In this document: positions 6,218-15,167 of the stretch, piece after piece
How positions within the stretch are numbered: position 1 is the first letter of the stretch
How the letters are laid out: each line of letters opens with the position of its first letter
Virus record (IMG/VR): IMGVR_UViG_3300005613_000202
Span: 1 to 36,505 of that record
Reading direction: 5' to 3' (one strand)
Source: a virus
DNA length: 36,505 nucleotides
Program-made: the position numbers and the translations under genes
Notes under the pieces: generated by a model
Database searches by the model: none
What the model was told of the DNA's origin: nothing
What the model saw: the letters and a program-made list of their open reading frames with translations, nothing else

Positions 6218-7454
6218 AGAATTACGTTCGTACCAAATAGATTTATCTGAAAAAGCAGTTAAGATATTAAGAAGTAAAAAAATTGTTTATTTGTCGATGG
6301 AAGTTAGAACAGGTAAAACTTTAACTTCTTTAGAAATTGCTAAATTATATAATGCTAAAAAGGTTTTGTTTTTAACAAAGAAAAAAGCAATATCTAGTAT
6401 TTTAGATGATTATAATAATTTTGGTTATAACAATGAATTTGAATTAATAGTTATTAATGATGAGTCAATGAGTAAAGTTATTGGTAAATTTGATTTAATC
6501 ATTCATGATGAACATCATAGGTTTGGTGCTTTTCCAAAACCAGGCAAATACACTAAAGAATTTGCTCAAAGATTTTATAAATTACCAATGATATTTTTAT
6601 CAGGAACTCCAACACCTGAGTCATTTTCTCAGATTTATCATCAGTTTTGGGTATCAGATTATACCCCATTTGCTGAAATAAATTTTTATAAATGGGCTTC
6701 TAATTATGTTAATGTAAAGCAAAAAAGAGTTTCTTATGGTTTATTTAATGATTATTCAGATGCAAACGTTGAATTAATTAATGAAAAAATAAAAGATTAT
6801 CTAATAACATTCACGCAAAAAGAAGCTGGTTTTGAAACTGAAGTAAAAGAAAATATTTTACACTGTGAAATGAAACCTTTAACATATCAATTAATAAATA
6901 GACTTTCAAAAGATTTAGTAATAGAGGGTAAAGACGAAACAATTTTAGGAGATACAGCTGTTAAATTAATGAGTAAATTTCATCAAATGTATTCTGGAAC
7001 TATTAAATTTGAATCAGGCAATACAATGATAATTGATGATAGCAAAGCTTTATTTATTAAAGAAAAATTTAAAAATAATAAGATAGCTATTTTCTACAAA
7101 TTTAAAGCTGAATTAGAGTTATTACAGCAAACATTTAAGGATGAATTAACTACCGATTTAGATGAGTTTAACAATACAGATAAATCAATTGCTTATCAAA
7201 TTATTTCTGGTCGTGAGGGAGTTAATTTAAGTAAAGCTAAATATTTAATATATTTTAACATAGATTTTTCAGCAACATCTTATTTTCAAAGTAGGGATAG
7301 ATTAACAACGAAAGATAGATTAAGCAATGATGTATTTTGGATATTTTCAAAAGGTGGTATAGAAGATAACATTTATAAAGTTGTAAAAAATAAGAAAAAA
7401 TATACAAGTAACTATTTTAAAAAAGACTATGCTCGAATCAGTTATTCAAAGTAA
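6210..7454 (+). CDS. SF2 DEAD/DEAH-type helicase (414 aa)
   Basis: Motifs in order are Q-like LRSYQIDLSEKA (residues 5-16), Walker A VRTGKT (about 32-37), DEHH in the Walker B position (about 101-104), motif III SGTPTP (about 131), and a C-terminal RecA-like lobe with motif VI QSRDRLTTKDR (about 360-370). This layout is typical of phage SF2/SNF2-like helicases that remodel DNA during replication, recombination or repair. It overlaps the VRR-NUC gene by 26 bases, so helicase and nuclease probably work as a pair. Confidence 0.88.
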   Translation: MNKELRSYQIDLSEKAVKILRSKKIVYLSMEVRTGKTLTSLEIAKLYNAKKVLFLTKKKAISSILDDYNNFGYNNEFELIVINDESMSKVIGKFDLIIHDEHHRFGAFPKPGKYTKEFAQRFYKLPMIFLSGTPTPESFSQIYHQFWVSDYTPFAEINFYKWASNYVNVKQKRVSYGLFNDYSDANVELINEKIKDYLITFTQKEAGFETEVKENILHCEMKPLTYQLINRLSKDLVIEGKDETILGDTAVKLMSKFHQMYSGTIKFESGNTMIIDDSKALFIKEKFKNNKIAIFYKFKAELELLQQTFKDELTTDLDEFNNTDKSIAYQIISGREGVNLSKAKYLIYFNIDFSATSYFQSRDRLTTKDRLSNDVFWIFSKGGIEDNIYKVVKNKKKYTSNYFKKDYARISYSK

Positions 7455-7701
7455 AATAATAAGTGAAGCCAAAAAGAATGGTTATTTAGTGCTTAAAGTT
7501 GTAAAGTGTAATATAAATGGTTATCCTGACATTACTTTATTTAAAGATAATTTAACTATATTTGTAGAAGTTAAAAACGAAAAAGGAGTTCAAAGCGAAA
7601 TTCAAAAGTATGTTCAAAAACAACTTGAAAAGCAAGGATTCAAATATTATCTAGTTAGGTCGCTAGAAGAATTTAAACATATATTTTTAAAAGATGAGTG
7701 A
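7429..7701 (+). CDS. VRR-NUC domain nuclease (90 aa)
   Basis: A minimal VRR-NUC fold: an N-terminal helix with a conserved Glu (MLESVIQSKI), the GYPDI motif with the metal-binding Asp (about residue 30), and FVEVKNEKG with the catalytic E-x-K (about 46-50), followed by a Gln and a helix. VRR-NUC proteins are PD-(D/E)XK endonucleases acting on branched DNA. Stand-alone 90-100 aa versions are frequent in phages next to helicases. The start lies within the upstream helicase frame. Confidence 0.88.
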   Translation: MLESVIQSKIISEAKKNGYLVLKVVKCNINGYPDITLFKDNLTIFVEVKNEKGVQSEIQKYVQKQLEKQGFKYYLVRSLEEFKHIFLKDE

Positions 7702-7912
7702 ACAATACAAAGCACCAAAGCACTACGACAATTCAAGCGGAAGCCTTTATCTATTTGCAGAACAACAAAAACTTAATGCGTGGGAATTTGATTGCATAAA
7801 AAGGATTGTAAGGTCAAGAAAAAAAGGTAATTTTATCGAGGACATAAACAAAACTATTCACGTTTTAGAACTGTACAAAAAAGAATATGAAGAAAAAAAA
7901 ATCAATAATTGA
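7694..7912 (+). CDS. DUF3310-like protein (72 aa)
   Basis: PKHYDNSS near the N-terminus, then a helix and CIKRIVRSRKKGNFIEDINKTIHVLELYKKEY. This matches the pattern of DUF3310 proteins, in which an HY motif is followed by a K.I.R...KG...D..K...L helix pair. The family includes T7 gp1.7, involved in nucleotide metabolism, but most members are uncharacterised. It overlaps its neighbours on both sides. Confidence 0.7.
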   Translation: MSEQYKAPKHYDNSSGSLYLFAEQQKLNAWEFDCIKRIVRSRKKGNFIEDINKTIHVLELYKKEYEEKKINN

Positions 7913-8042
7913 AACAATAAACAAACTTTGTGATAAACATAACCTTAGCCACGAAGTAAAAGAGGATATAATTAAGCTATCAAAGAAATCATATACTCAA
8001 GGTTCTCACGATATGTTTAATGTTTTAAAAATACAAAATTAA
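7887..8042 (+). CDS. Small hypothetical protein (51 aa)
   Basis: Starts MKKKKSIIETINKLCDKHNL and ends at a TAA at 8040-8042. It overlaps the DUF3310-like gene by 26 bases and is followed 5 bases later by the next gene, so it fills an otherwise empty gap in a tightly packed operon. The product is lysine-rich and helical; function unknown. Confidence 0.6.
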   Translation: MKKKKSIIETINKLCDKHNLSHEVKEDIIKLSKKSYTQGSHDMFNVLKIQN

Positions 8043-8047
8043 TTATT

Positions 8048-8278
8048 ATGAGTCAAAAAAAATACACAATAATATTATTAAGCTTCTTAGCGTTCTTAGT
8101 TAGCTTAGTAATTTTTTTATACAGACTAGACGCTAAACAAAAAGAACAAGCTTTATTTAAAAAGTTTGATGAACAAATAGAATTAAGAAATAAAGAAATA
8201 CAAAGAATTGAAAGAGAAAACGAAAAACGTAAATCTTTAGATAGTCTTAATATTTTATTAATGAAATATAATTACTAA
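8048..8278 (+). CDS. Small membrane-anchored coiled-coil protein (76 aa)
   Basis: A hydrophobic segment at residues 7-25 is followed by a charged helix of about 45 residues (QKEQALFKKFDEQIELRN...) that looks like a coiled coil. The topology resembles a small inner-membrane protein with a soluble tail. It sits just upstream of terminase and far from the lysis block, so a lysis role is not supported. Function unknown. Confidence 0.7.
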   Translation: MSQKKYTIILLSFLAFLVSLVIFLYRLDAKQKEQALFKKFDEQIELRNKEIQRIERENEKRKSLDSLNILLMKYNY

Positions 8279-8287
8279 ATTTAAGTC

Positions 8288-8704
8288 ATGGCAAGACCTA
8301 TAGGAACTAAAAATATAAAAACTCCCGAGATACTTTGGGAGTTGTTTATTGAATATCGTGATGAGGTTAAAAGTAACCCTAGAAAAAAACACGTGTTTGT
8401 TGGTAAAGACGGTAATTCAGATTTTGAACAACTTGAAAGACCATTAACAATGGAAGGCTTCGAAAACTTTTGTTTTGAGAAAAATATAATTTCAGATTTA
8501 AGTCATTATTTTTGCAATTTAGATAATAGATATTCCGATTATGTCGCTATCTGTTCACGTATAAGGCAAAATATAAGACAAGACCAAATCGAGGGAGGTA
8601 TGGTTGGACAGTATAACCCTAGCATAACTCAAAGGTTAAATGGACTTAAAGAAAGCCAAGAAGTTGAATTAAAACAAGAGCCTAGGGTGTTTAACATTGA
8701 TTAA
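8288..8704 (+). CDS. terS: Terminase small subunit (138 aa)
   Basis: The basic N-terminus MARPIGTKNIKTPEILWELF is followed by helices and TMEGFENFCFEK, as in the gp3-like DNA-packaging/terminase small subunits of Bacteroidota phages. Later, the VAICSRIRQNIRQDQIEGGMVGQYNPSI-type region with GQYNPSITQRL is also typical of that family. TerS recognises the packaging site and hands DNA to the large subunit, which follows 5 bases downstream. Confidence 0.85.
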   Translation: MARPIGTKNIKTPEILWELFIEYRDEVKSNPRKKHVFVGKDGNSDFEQLERPLTMEGFENFCFEKNIISDLSHYFCNLDNRYSDYVAICSRIRQNIRQDQIEGGMVGQYNPSITQRLNGLKESQEVELKQEPRVFNID

Positions 8705-8709
8705 CTAAT

Positions 8710-9900
8710 ATGCCTTTATCTGTTACTACTTCATTAAAGAAGATGCTGAAGATGAAAGCTCGTAAAAAAGTTATTCAGGGAGCAACTTCTAGCGGTAAGA
8801 CATACGGTATCATTCCAATACTTTATGATAAATGTTTAGCAAATGATAGAATTAAAGTTACTGTAGTGGCTGAAACACTACCAGCAGTAAAAGAGGGTGC
8901 TTTAGAAATATTTAAGAATTTTATGTATGATGAATTTAGGTGGCGTGATAGTTGTTGGAATGCTTCAACTTTAACTTATACACTTCTTAACCGTTCAAAG
9001 ATTCAATTCAAATCATTTGATTCAGTTGGAAAAGCAAAGTCCGGTGGTAAACGTGATATTCTATTTATCAATGAAGCGAACCATGTACCTTATGAGATTG
9101 CAGATGCTTTAATCATTCGCTCGAAAGAGGTATGGCTAGACTTTAATGCTGATTCTGAATTTTGGGCACACACTCAAATCTTAAAGTCTGAAAATAGCGA
9201 GTTTTTAAAGTTGACATATTTAGACAATGAAGCTATACCAACTGAAACGCTAGAAGATTTATTAGAGCGTAAACGTAAAGCAGATGAAGAGGAAAGAAAA
9301 GGTTTAAAGGGTTATTGGTGGAATTGGTGGCAAGTATATGGATTAGGCGAAATAGGTTCTATTCAAGGTGTGGTGTTTAACAACTGGCAAACAATTGAAA
9401 CACTACCTAAAGAAGCTGAATTAGTAGGTCGTGGAATGGACTTTGGATTCACAAATGACCCTACAACAATAATAGATATTTACAAGTACAATCAAAAGTA
9501 TATATTAGACGAAAGGCTTTATAAAACAGGGTTAACAAATAGCGACATTTGGAACGAGTTTAAACGATTACAGTTAGATAATTCTATTGTAACTATTGCG
9601 GATAGTGCAGAGCCAAAATCTATAACCGAATTAAGTAGGTTAGGAATGAAGATACAAGGTGCAATAAAAGGTGCTGATTCAATTAAGTTCGGTATTCAAA
9701 AGATGCAACAAGAGAATTTTTTAGTTACAGATAGAAGCGTTAATTTAATCAAAGAATTAAGAATGTATAGTTGGGCTACTGATAGAGAAGGTAATTCACT
9801 AAACAAGCCTATTGATGACTATAACCATACGATTGATAGTGTTAGATATTACTTTAATTCAAAACCAAAAGCAAAAGCACCTAGAAGTAGATTGATATGA
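8710..9900 (+). CDS. terL: Terminase large subunit (396 aa)
   Basis: ATPase domain: Walker A GATSSGKT (residues 24-31) and Walker B RDILFINEANH (about 115-125). C-terminal RNase H-like nuclease: GMDFGFTNDPTT (about 240-251) with the first metal-binding Asp, IADSAEPKSI (about 297), and DDYNHTIDSVRYYF (about 370) with the last Asp. The length suits the family. It powers DNA into the prohead and cuts the concatemer. It is separated from the portal gene by about 16 kb, unlike the common terminase-portal order. Confidence 0.95.
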   Translation: MPLSVTTSLKKMLKMKARKKVIQGATSSGKTYGIIPILYDKCLANDRIKVTVVAETLPAVKEGALEIFKNFMYDEFRWRDSCWNASTLTYTLLNRSKIQFKSFDSVGKAKSGGKRDILFINEANHVPYEIADALIIRSKEVWLDFNADSEFWAHTQILKSENSEFLKLTYLDNEAIPTETLEDLLERKRKADEEERKGLKGYWWNWWQVYGLGEIGSIQGVVFNNWQTIETLPKEAELVGRGMDFGFTNDPTTIIDIYKYNQKYILDERLYKTGLTNSDIWNEFKRLQLDNSIVTIADSAEPKSITELSRLGMKIQGAIKGADSIKFGIQKMQQENFLVTDRSVNLIKELRMYSWATDREGNSLNKPIDDYNHTIDSVRYYFNSKPKAKAPRSRLI

Positions 9901-10562
9901 TTACATTTAAAACAAAATTAAAAACGTTTAGCGTTCCGAATAGTTGGTTAGACTTGACATTTAAGGAATATTTAGAGTTAACCAATATTGAAAGCCCTAT
10001 TGAACAAGTAAAGAAGTTAACAAGTCTTAATGACTTTGAACTAGCTACAATTGATATAGAGCCAATTTTAAACGCTTTGAGCTTCTTAAAAGATGAGATT
10101 GATACTATTGAACCAAACGACTATATAAACGAGTTTAAAACGATTCCTATTGATATTGGTGAACATTCATTCGAGAAGAAGATAAACGTTGTTGATGCAA
10201 TAGCAAACAATGATATTATTGAAACGATTAAAATCTATTCAGATGTTGATGTAAGTGAACATAATTGCTTCGATGTATTTGGGAACTTTAATTTTATCAC
10301 TAACCAAGTAAAAGAGATACTTACAAAAGAAAGCGAGTTACTTAAATCTAGTGTTACGTACGAACAACAATTGGCAGGAGTTGATGAGTTCGATAAGCTA
10401 GGACACTTCAATACGATTGATAACATAGCTCAAAAGTATAATTATACTCATGCAGAGGTTGAGCAATTACCATATAATTTAGTTTTCCTAATATTGTTAA
10501 AATCAAATATAAGTGCTAAATTTGAAGAAAGGTACGCAAAAGTAATACAGAATAAAAAATGA
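9897..10562 (+). CDS. Hypothetical virion-assembly protein (221 aa)
   Basis: Unrecognised. An acidic, mostly helical protein whose C-terminal 50 residues (DEFDKLGHFNTIDNIAQKYNYTH...) recall small tail-assembly proteins of Bacteroidota phages. It overlaps terL by ATGA and the next gene by four bases. The position ahead of tail genes suggests assembly chaperone or connector work, but this is context only. Confidence 0.6.
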   Translation: MITFKTKLKTFSVPNSWLDLTFKEYLELTNIESPIEQVKKLTSLNDFELATIDIEPILNALSFLKDEIDTIEPNDYINEFKTIPIDIGEHSFEKKINVVDAIANNDIIETIKIYSDVDVSEHNCFDVFGNFNFITNQVKEILTKESELLKSSVTYEQQLAGVDEFDKLGHFNTIDNIAQKYNYTHAEVEQLPYNLVFLILLKSNISAKFEERYAKVIQNKK

Positions 10563-10999
10563 CAGTAGAAAGTTTATTAAGTGGGTTAGTTAGTCAAATG
10601 ACAAGTAATGGTGAAAGTTACACGTTTTATTCGACATCTAGCGACATTCAGAATACAATTAGTGATGATGCTATTTTACCCGTAGTATTTTTAACTAGAC
10701 CTTTCAAAATAAAACCCGAAATTGTAACGGGTGGTCACTTCAAGCAAACATACTACTGTAATGTTCTAATATTGTTTAAAGATAGCTTTGAGAACACGGA
10801 AGCTCAAAAGAATAGTATCTACGAGAAAGCGTTATTAGCTCAAAGAGAATTACATTTACTACTTGACAATTCACCTTATGTTAAAAACTTAGTAGTGGAT
10901 ATTTGTCCAGAGATTGAACATTTATTTGATGCTGATATTAGTGGGGTAATGATGCCTTTTAGTTTTGAAATGAAAAATACAAATAGCGTATGCAGTTAA
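10559..10999 (+). CDS. Probable tail-completion/tail terminator-like protein (146 aa)
   Basis: A mixed alpha/beta protein of the size of tail terminator or neck proteins. A central strand pair, ILPVVFLTRPFKI, is followed by the conserved-looking QTYYCNVLILFKDSF. No diagnostic motif is seen. The assignment rests on length and on the place between terminase and tail genes. Alternative: another neck protein. Confidence 0.45.
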   Translation: MTVESLLSGLVSQMTSNGESYTFYSTSSDIQNTISDDAILPVVFLTRPFKIKPEIVTGGHFKQTYYCNVLILFKDSFENTEAQKNSIYEKALLAQRELHLLLDNSPYVKNLVVDICPEIEHLFDADISGVMMPFSFEMKNTNSVCS

Positions 11000-11190
11000 G
11001 TAGACAACAAAAAAGAGCGATGTTAAGAAGATTAAACGACAAAGCAAAAATGACAGAGGTAATGGATAGAATTGAGAAAGCAAGTATTGAAATTAAAGAT
11101 AAGCCTTATTTAAAGCGTTCAAAGATTGTTTACACTGTATTACAATGGTTACTAATTGGTGCAATAGTTATTTGGTTTGTCTTCGCTTAA
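10990..11190 (+). CDS. Small single-pass membrane protein (66 aa)
   Basis: The first 45 residues are strongly basic and helical (LSRQQKRAMLRRLNDKAK), followed by one transmembrane segment at the C-terminus (TVLQWLLIGAIVIWFVFA). It overlaps its upstream neighbour by 10 bases and its downstream neighbour by 14. A membrane protein embedded in a tail-gene run is unusual; function unknown. Confidence 0.7.
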   Translation: MQLSRQQKRAMLRRLNDKAKMTEVMDRIEKASIEIKDKPYLKRSKIVYTVLQWLLIGAIVIWFVFA

Positions 11191-11623
11191 AGAAATATTC
11201 CAACGCTTCATTGATGAGGTTGAGCCACAAATAAAGCAGGTAGTAGGAAGTTTTGCACCTACGATTGAAAGTGAGGTAAAAGACTATTCATTTACTATTT
11301 ATGCAAGTCCTTACATTCGTGTTTTAATTGACGGTAGAAAGCCAACAAGTCAAGGTGCTTCAAAAGGAAATCCAACTTTACAAATGGTTATTTTAGATTG
11401 GATAAGAAGAAAGTCAATACAACCTGATAAACCAAACATGACGCAAGAGGGTTTAAGTTGGGCTATTTCAAAATCAATTCATAAACGAGGTACTTTACTT
11501 TATCAACGTGGAGGAGGTAATAGAATATTTGATAACATATTGACAGTTGATAAAGAAGAAAAATTACTATCTTTAATATCAGACTATTATTACACTCAAA
11601 TAACAACGATAGCAAGAACATGA
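11177..11623 (+). CDS. Phage virion morphogenesis/tail protein-like (148 aa)
   Basis: No ATG is available until far inside the frame. The best start is a TTG at 11177 overlapping the end of the previous gene. The protein has a beta-rich centre (SFTIYASPYIRVLIDGRKP) and a SKSIHKRGTLLYQRGGG segment that recalls HK97 gp10-like and virion morphogenesis proteins of the neck/tail. The next gene starts four bases before its end. Confidence 0.5.
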   Translation: MSSLKEIFQRFIDEVEPQIKQVVGSFAPTIESEVKDYSFTIYASPYIRVLIDGRKPTSQGASKGNPTLQMVILDWIRRKSIQPDKPNMTQEGLSWAISKSIHKRGTLLYQRGGGNRIFDNILTVDKEEKLLSLISDYYYTQITTIART

Positions 11624-12786
11624 TTAGCGTAATTTCAAAACCAATAACCAAAATAACTGGGGACACTTCAAATACTTCTAAGTGGGTAGGTATTCACCAG
11701 CCAGTTGAATTTGAAGTAAAAAGAAAAGATTATAACATATTATCAAAGGGAGGTGTTTATAACCAACCTCAAAATGATGGCACTACATTAGCCCTAACAT
11801 GGTTCAGAATTACCGATATTGGAGAAATAAAAGTTGGTGATGTTATTAATTTTCTTTGTGGACCGGATGAAAAAAAGCGGTCATTTACTTTAACGGTAGC
11901 AAAGATAAATTTAGTATCGACAGGTAACTACTCATTTATATTTTTTGATTTAAACAACGTTATTGATGCGGATAAAATAACAGCATATAAAGCTTATGTT
12001 AATGTTCAAAGAAAAGGTTACTACATTGAAACATTTGTGTATCAATCAATAAAGAATGCCAATTTAGACCTGGCTGGTGTAGTTAGGTCAAAGGTAGATG
12101 TTTGGGGAAACGCAAAGATTAACATTCAAAAGGTGCTTAGTTCTAACATTATCAATGAAAATAAATCTAGCTATACTAAAATAAACGAACCTGTATATAA
12201 CCAAGGAGGTATATATAACATTAAGATTCGAGAGGTTTACGATGGATTTGTCGGTGCTTTTACTACTTTGCTAAACACTGATAACCTTTACTTTGTTAAT
12301 GGTTCTAAACAACTTCAAGACCCTAACAATTATAACTTTGGGGAGTTTGTTCCAACTTTAAACGATAGTAGGGTAAGTAAAGCTAAATTTTTAAGTGTGT
12401 TTGATAAACCGACATACTTCAATAATTACCCTTTTGATATATCATTTATTTACTCAGATAATTTATTGAACAAACAAGTTGCGAGAGTTGAAACAATTAA
12501 CGGAGCTCCAACAAATACTAACTTATTAACTAACGGAAGAGGTTTTGTGAATAGATTAAAGTTAGCAGGGAGTTACGCCTCAAGTGTTAAAACTATTGAT
12601 TTACATTTAGATGCTTCAACAAGTGCTACAACTCAAAATCCAGCAACTGGAACAGGTACACTTGCAGGAGTTGGGACAATATTTAATCCTTTTAGTCCTA
12701 CGATAAGACATAAGTTAAGTGATTTAAACGCATGGTTAGAAGCGTATAATGACACTTTAAGACCAGTAACACATGAAAGATATTAA
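11620..12786 (+). CDS. Probable tail structural protein (388 aa)
   Basis: Unrecognised by domain. Mostly beta-strand with many Thr, Asn and Ser, repeated short Gly turns, and a low-complexity Thr/Gly linker near residues 335-355. It lies in the tail block between neck-like genes and the large tail protein. It could be a sheath-like, tube-like or baseplate component; no choice can be made from sequence alone. Confidence 0.55.
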   Translation: MISVISKPITKITGDTSNTSKWVGIHQPVEFEVKRKDYNILSKGGVYNQPQNDGTTLALTWFRITDIGEIKVGDVINFLCGPDEKKRSFTLTVAKINLVSTGNYSFIFFDLNNVIDADKITAYKAYVNVQRKGYYIETFVYQSIKNANLDLAGVVRSKVDVWGNAKINIQKVLSSNIINENKSSYTKINEPVYNQGGIYNIKIREVYDGFVGAFTTLLNTDNLYFVNGSKQLQDPNNYNFGEFVPTLNDSRVSKAKFLSVFDKPTYFNNYPFDISFIYSDNLLNKQVARVETINGAPTNTNLLTNGRGFVNRLKLAGSYASSVKTIDLHLDASTSATTQNPATGTGTLAGVGTIFNPFSPTIRHKLSDLNAWLEAYNDTLRPVTHERY

Positions 12787-12789
12787 TAT

Positions 12790-13233
12790 ATGAGAGCTAC
12801 AGAAATAAAAACAATAAAAGTTAGTCATGAGTGTTATGATAACCCTATTTATTTAAGTTGGTTAAATGTTTACGGAGGTCGTGAGTATTGGTTGTTTGGC
12901 AAGGTGCAGGACAAAGGTATTAACACTTCTGTTAATGATACATTTGAGCCTATTGTAACTAATAACACTTCGTCAAGAGGTTACTTTGAAGAAAGCTCAA
13001 GAAATGCTACTCCTACTTTAACATTGTACGCTAATTTAGACATTGAAGATATTGAAGGGGTTAAAACAATTTTATATTCAGCTAATGTAGAAATGCTAAT
13101 TAGTGAAAGTCCTTTAACGTGGCAAAATGTACGTCCTCAAGTAGGTAGTTTTAAGTTGTATGCTACTAATCAAACGAGTGCGACAATGTCATTCACTATT
13201 GAATTACCAAAAGTTAATATACAAGGTCAATGA
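12790..13233 (+). CDS. Hypothetical tail protein (147 aa)
   Basis: A beta-rich protein with an N-terminal ECYDNPIYLSWLNVYGGREYW segment and a C-terminal SFKLYATNQTSATMSFTIEL strand pair. Small beta-sandwich proteins beside the tape-measure neighbour often are tail-tip or tube-associated, but no family is recognised. It overlaps the next gene by ATGA. Confidence 0.55.
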   Translation: MRATEIKTIKVSHECYDNPIYLSWLNVYGGREYWLFGKVQDKGINTSVNDTFEPIVTNNTSSRGYFEESSRNATPTLTLYANLDIEDIEGVKTILYSANVEMLISESPLTWQNVRPQVGSFKLYATNQTSATMSFTIELPKVNIQGQ

Positions 13234-15164
13234 TTGAGTTAATAGTTAACAACGTTTCGCTAGATTTATCGAATAGAACAAGGATAGGTTTAACAATTCT
13301 TAGTTCAGACATAACTAGCTTAACCACTAGAACGGGTGATTTTACGAATAGCTTTACTATACCAGCGACTAAGCGAAATATGAAAGCCTTAGAACATGTT
13401 AACATGGTTACAAGTTCAAGTACATTACCTTATAGAGTTGTTAAAGCTACATTTAAAGAAGATGGCATTGAGATTGCAAGTGATGCCTATTGTGTTATTA
13501 GCTCGGTTACAAGTGACGATATTACATTAAACATATTTACAGGCAATCTAGATTTTATCAAAGCACTAGGTGACTTAAAAGTAAGTGACTTATATTTAGA
13601 TGAGCCTTCAATCGTTTGGAATAGAACCAATGTAATAAATGAAACAAGTCCTTTAGTTTTCCCATTAATTAAGTGGCGTGAGGATAGTACAATGTTTGCG
13701 ACTACTCCGAGCGTTGATGCTAGGGAGTTATTGCCTTGTTTGAAATTTAATGACTTACTAGATAAGATAAGCGACTACACCAATTATCAAATAGAAGCTA
13801 ATTTACAAAGTGATATTATCGTAACTCCCAATAAATTTTCGGTTGATGTTGAAGAATTTGAGTTAAGAAAAGATAGCCATCCTATTAATTTTGGCGGTAG
13901 TTTTACTACAATTAACGAGGGGTCATCTACACAGACAATAACTAAGTCAACTGTTTTCGATACTCCTCAGAGTGGGGAGTTTTCAAATAATGAATTTGCA
14001 CCAACAATTAACAGATTTGGTACTTTGTCATTTACTGGTAAATTATATTACATTTGGAAAATTAGCCCTGCAGATGTTTATGGTATTTTCGAAAGTAAAA
14101 AAACAAGGAATTTAGAAATTATAACTTACATAAAAGACGATTTAGGAACTATAATTAAACAGATAAAGTTACCAACTATTGAAATGAAGCTAATGGATAG
14201 TGCTACTGTTTCATCAAATGAATACGTTGATATTTCAATAGAAAGTCCTTTAATGACATTCGATAGTGCTAGAACTTACAATGTATCTTATTCATGTAAA
14301 TTCCACCAACATGACAATATAGTTAGTGTCGCCAAGTTAGACAATAGAGGAGGTGACGTTTTAAAGTTTCAATCAAACGGTTCACTTGTATATGGTAACG
14401 ATTTAAAGGTTAGCAATCTATTCGACATGAAAGTAGTTGATGTAATTAAGGAAGTAATCAATAGTTATCAAATTATGATTAATACTGATAACTACATTAA
14501 GAAAGTAACGTTTAATTATTTAGATGAATTAATTGATAATAAAATAAAAGCTATTAATTGGAGTGATAAATTAATAGGTGTCGAAAGTGTTGGGTTTACA
14601 TTACCTAACATAGCTAAACGAAATCATTTAAAGTACAAAGAAAGTGATACTTTGCCTAATGATTCAAACAGTTACTTTGATGTAAGTAATGAAAATTTAA
14701 AAGATGAAACTAATTTAGTTCAACTATCTAGCGAAATGACTAGAACGTTTAAAGGTTATAATGATGAAACTATTTGTTTAATAAATGGTATTAATTCTGA
14801 GTATGAATTTCAAAACCCACCGTTTAGAATACTTGAATTAGACACTAGAAATTTACCTTATGATGTAACTTATTCAGATGCTTTAGGAAGTACAACAAAT
14901 AATACTAATGTACCTTTTGCTATATTTAGAAACTTTGAGTATTTAAAAGATAATTACTTTAATGTACTTGAAGAAATATCTATTGATGCTAAAGTAATAA
15001 ACGGTATTGTAAGAATTAGCCCTTTAGATTTGAATACAATTCGTTATTCATTCATACCTGTTTGGATATATTCAGCTAAATTTAACATTGACGGATATTT
15101 TCACGTAAACAAAATTGAAAATTATAAAAATAACATTGCTCAAGTTGAGCTAATAAGACTATAA
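13230..15164 (+). CDS. Large tail-tip/distal tail-like protein (644 aa)
   Basis: The N-terminal LDLSNRTRIGLTI ... TRTGDFTNSFTIPATKRN (residues 11-50) is a pattern I associate with large tail proteins of Bacteroidota siphoviruses. The rest is a mix of beta-rich domains. Position immediately before the tape measure and after small tail genes suggests a distal-tail or hub role. No enzymatic motif is seen. Confidence 0.6.
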   Translation: MIELIVNNVSLDLSNRTRIGLTILSSDITSLTTRTGDFTNSFTIPATKRNMKALEHVNMVTSSSTLPYRVVKATFKEDGIEIASDAYCVISSVTSDDITLNIFTGNLDFIKALGDLKVSDLYLDEPSIVWNRTNVINETSPLVFPLIKWREDSTMFATTPSVDARELLPCLKFNDLLDKISDYTNYQIEANLQSDIIVTPNKFSVDVEEFELRKDSHPINFGGSFTTINEGSSTQTITKSTVFDTPQSGEFSNNEFAPTINRFGTLSFTGKLYYIWKISPADVYGIFESKKTRNLEIITYIKDDLGTIIKQIKLPTIEMKLMDSATVSSNEYVDISIESPLMTFDSARTYNVSYSCKFHQHDNIVSVAKLDNRGGDVLKFQSNGSLVYGNDLKVSNLFDMKVVDVIKEVINSYQIMINTDNYIKKVTFNYLDELIDNKIKAINWSDKLIGVESVGFTLPNIAKRNHLKYKESDTLPNDSNSYFDVSNENLKDETNLVQLSSEMTRTFKGYNDETICLINGINSEYEFQNPPFRILELDTRNLPYDVTYSDALGSTTNNTNVPFAIFRNFEYLKDNYFNVLEEISIDAKVINGIVRISPLDLNTIRYSFIPVWIYSAKFNIDGYFHVNKIENYKNNIAQVELIRL

Positions 15165-15167
15165 AAC

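Noticed and set aside
8048-8278. Rz-like spanin
   Set aside because: Membrane anchor plus coiled coil fits, but it lies in the replication-terminase junction, and a better candidate (29995-30459) lies in the lysis block.
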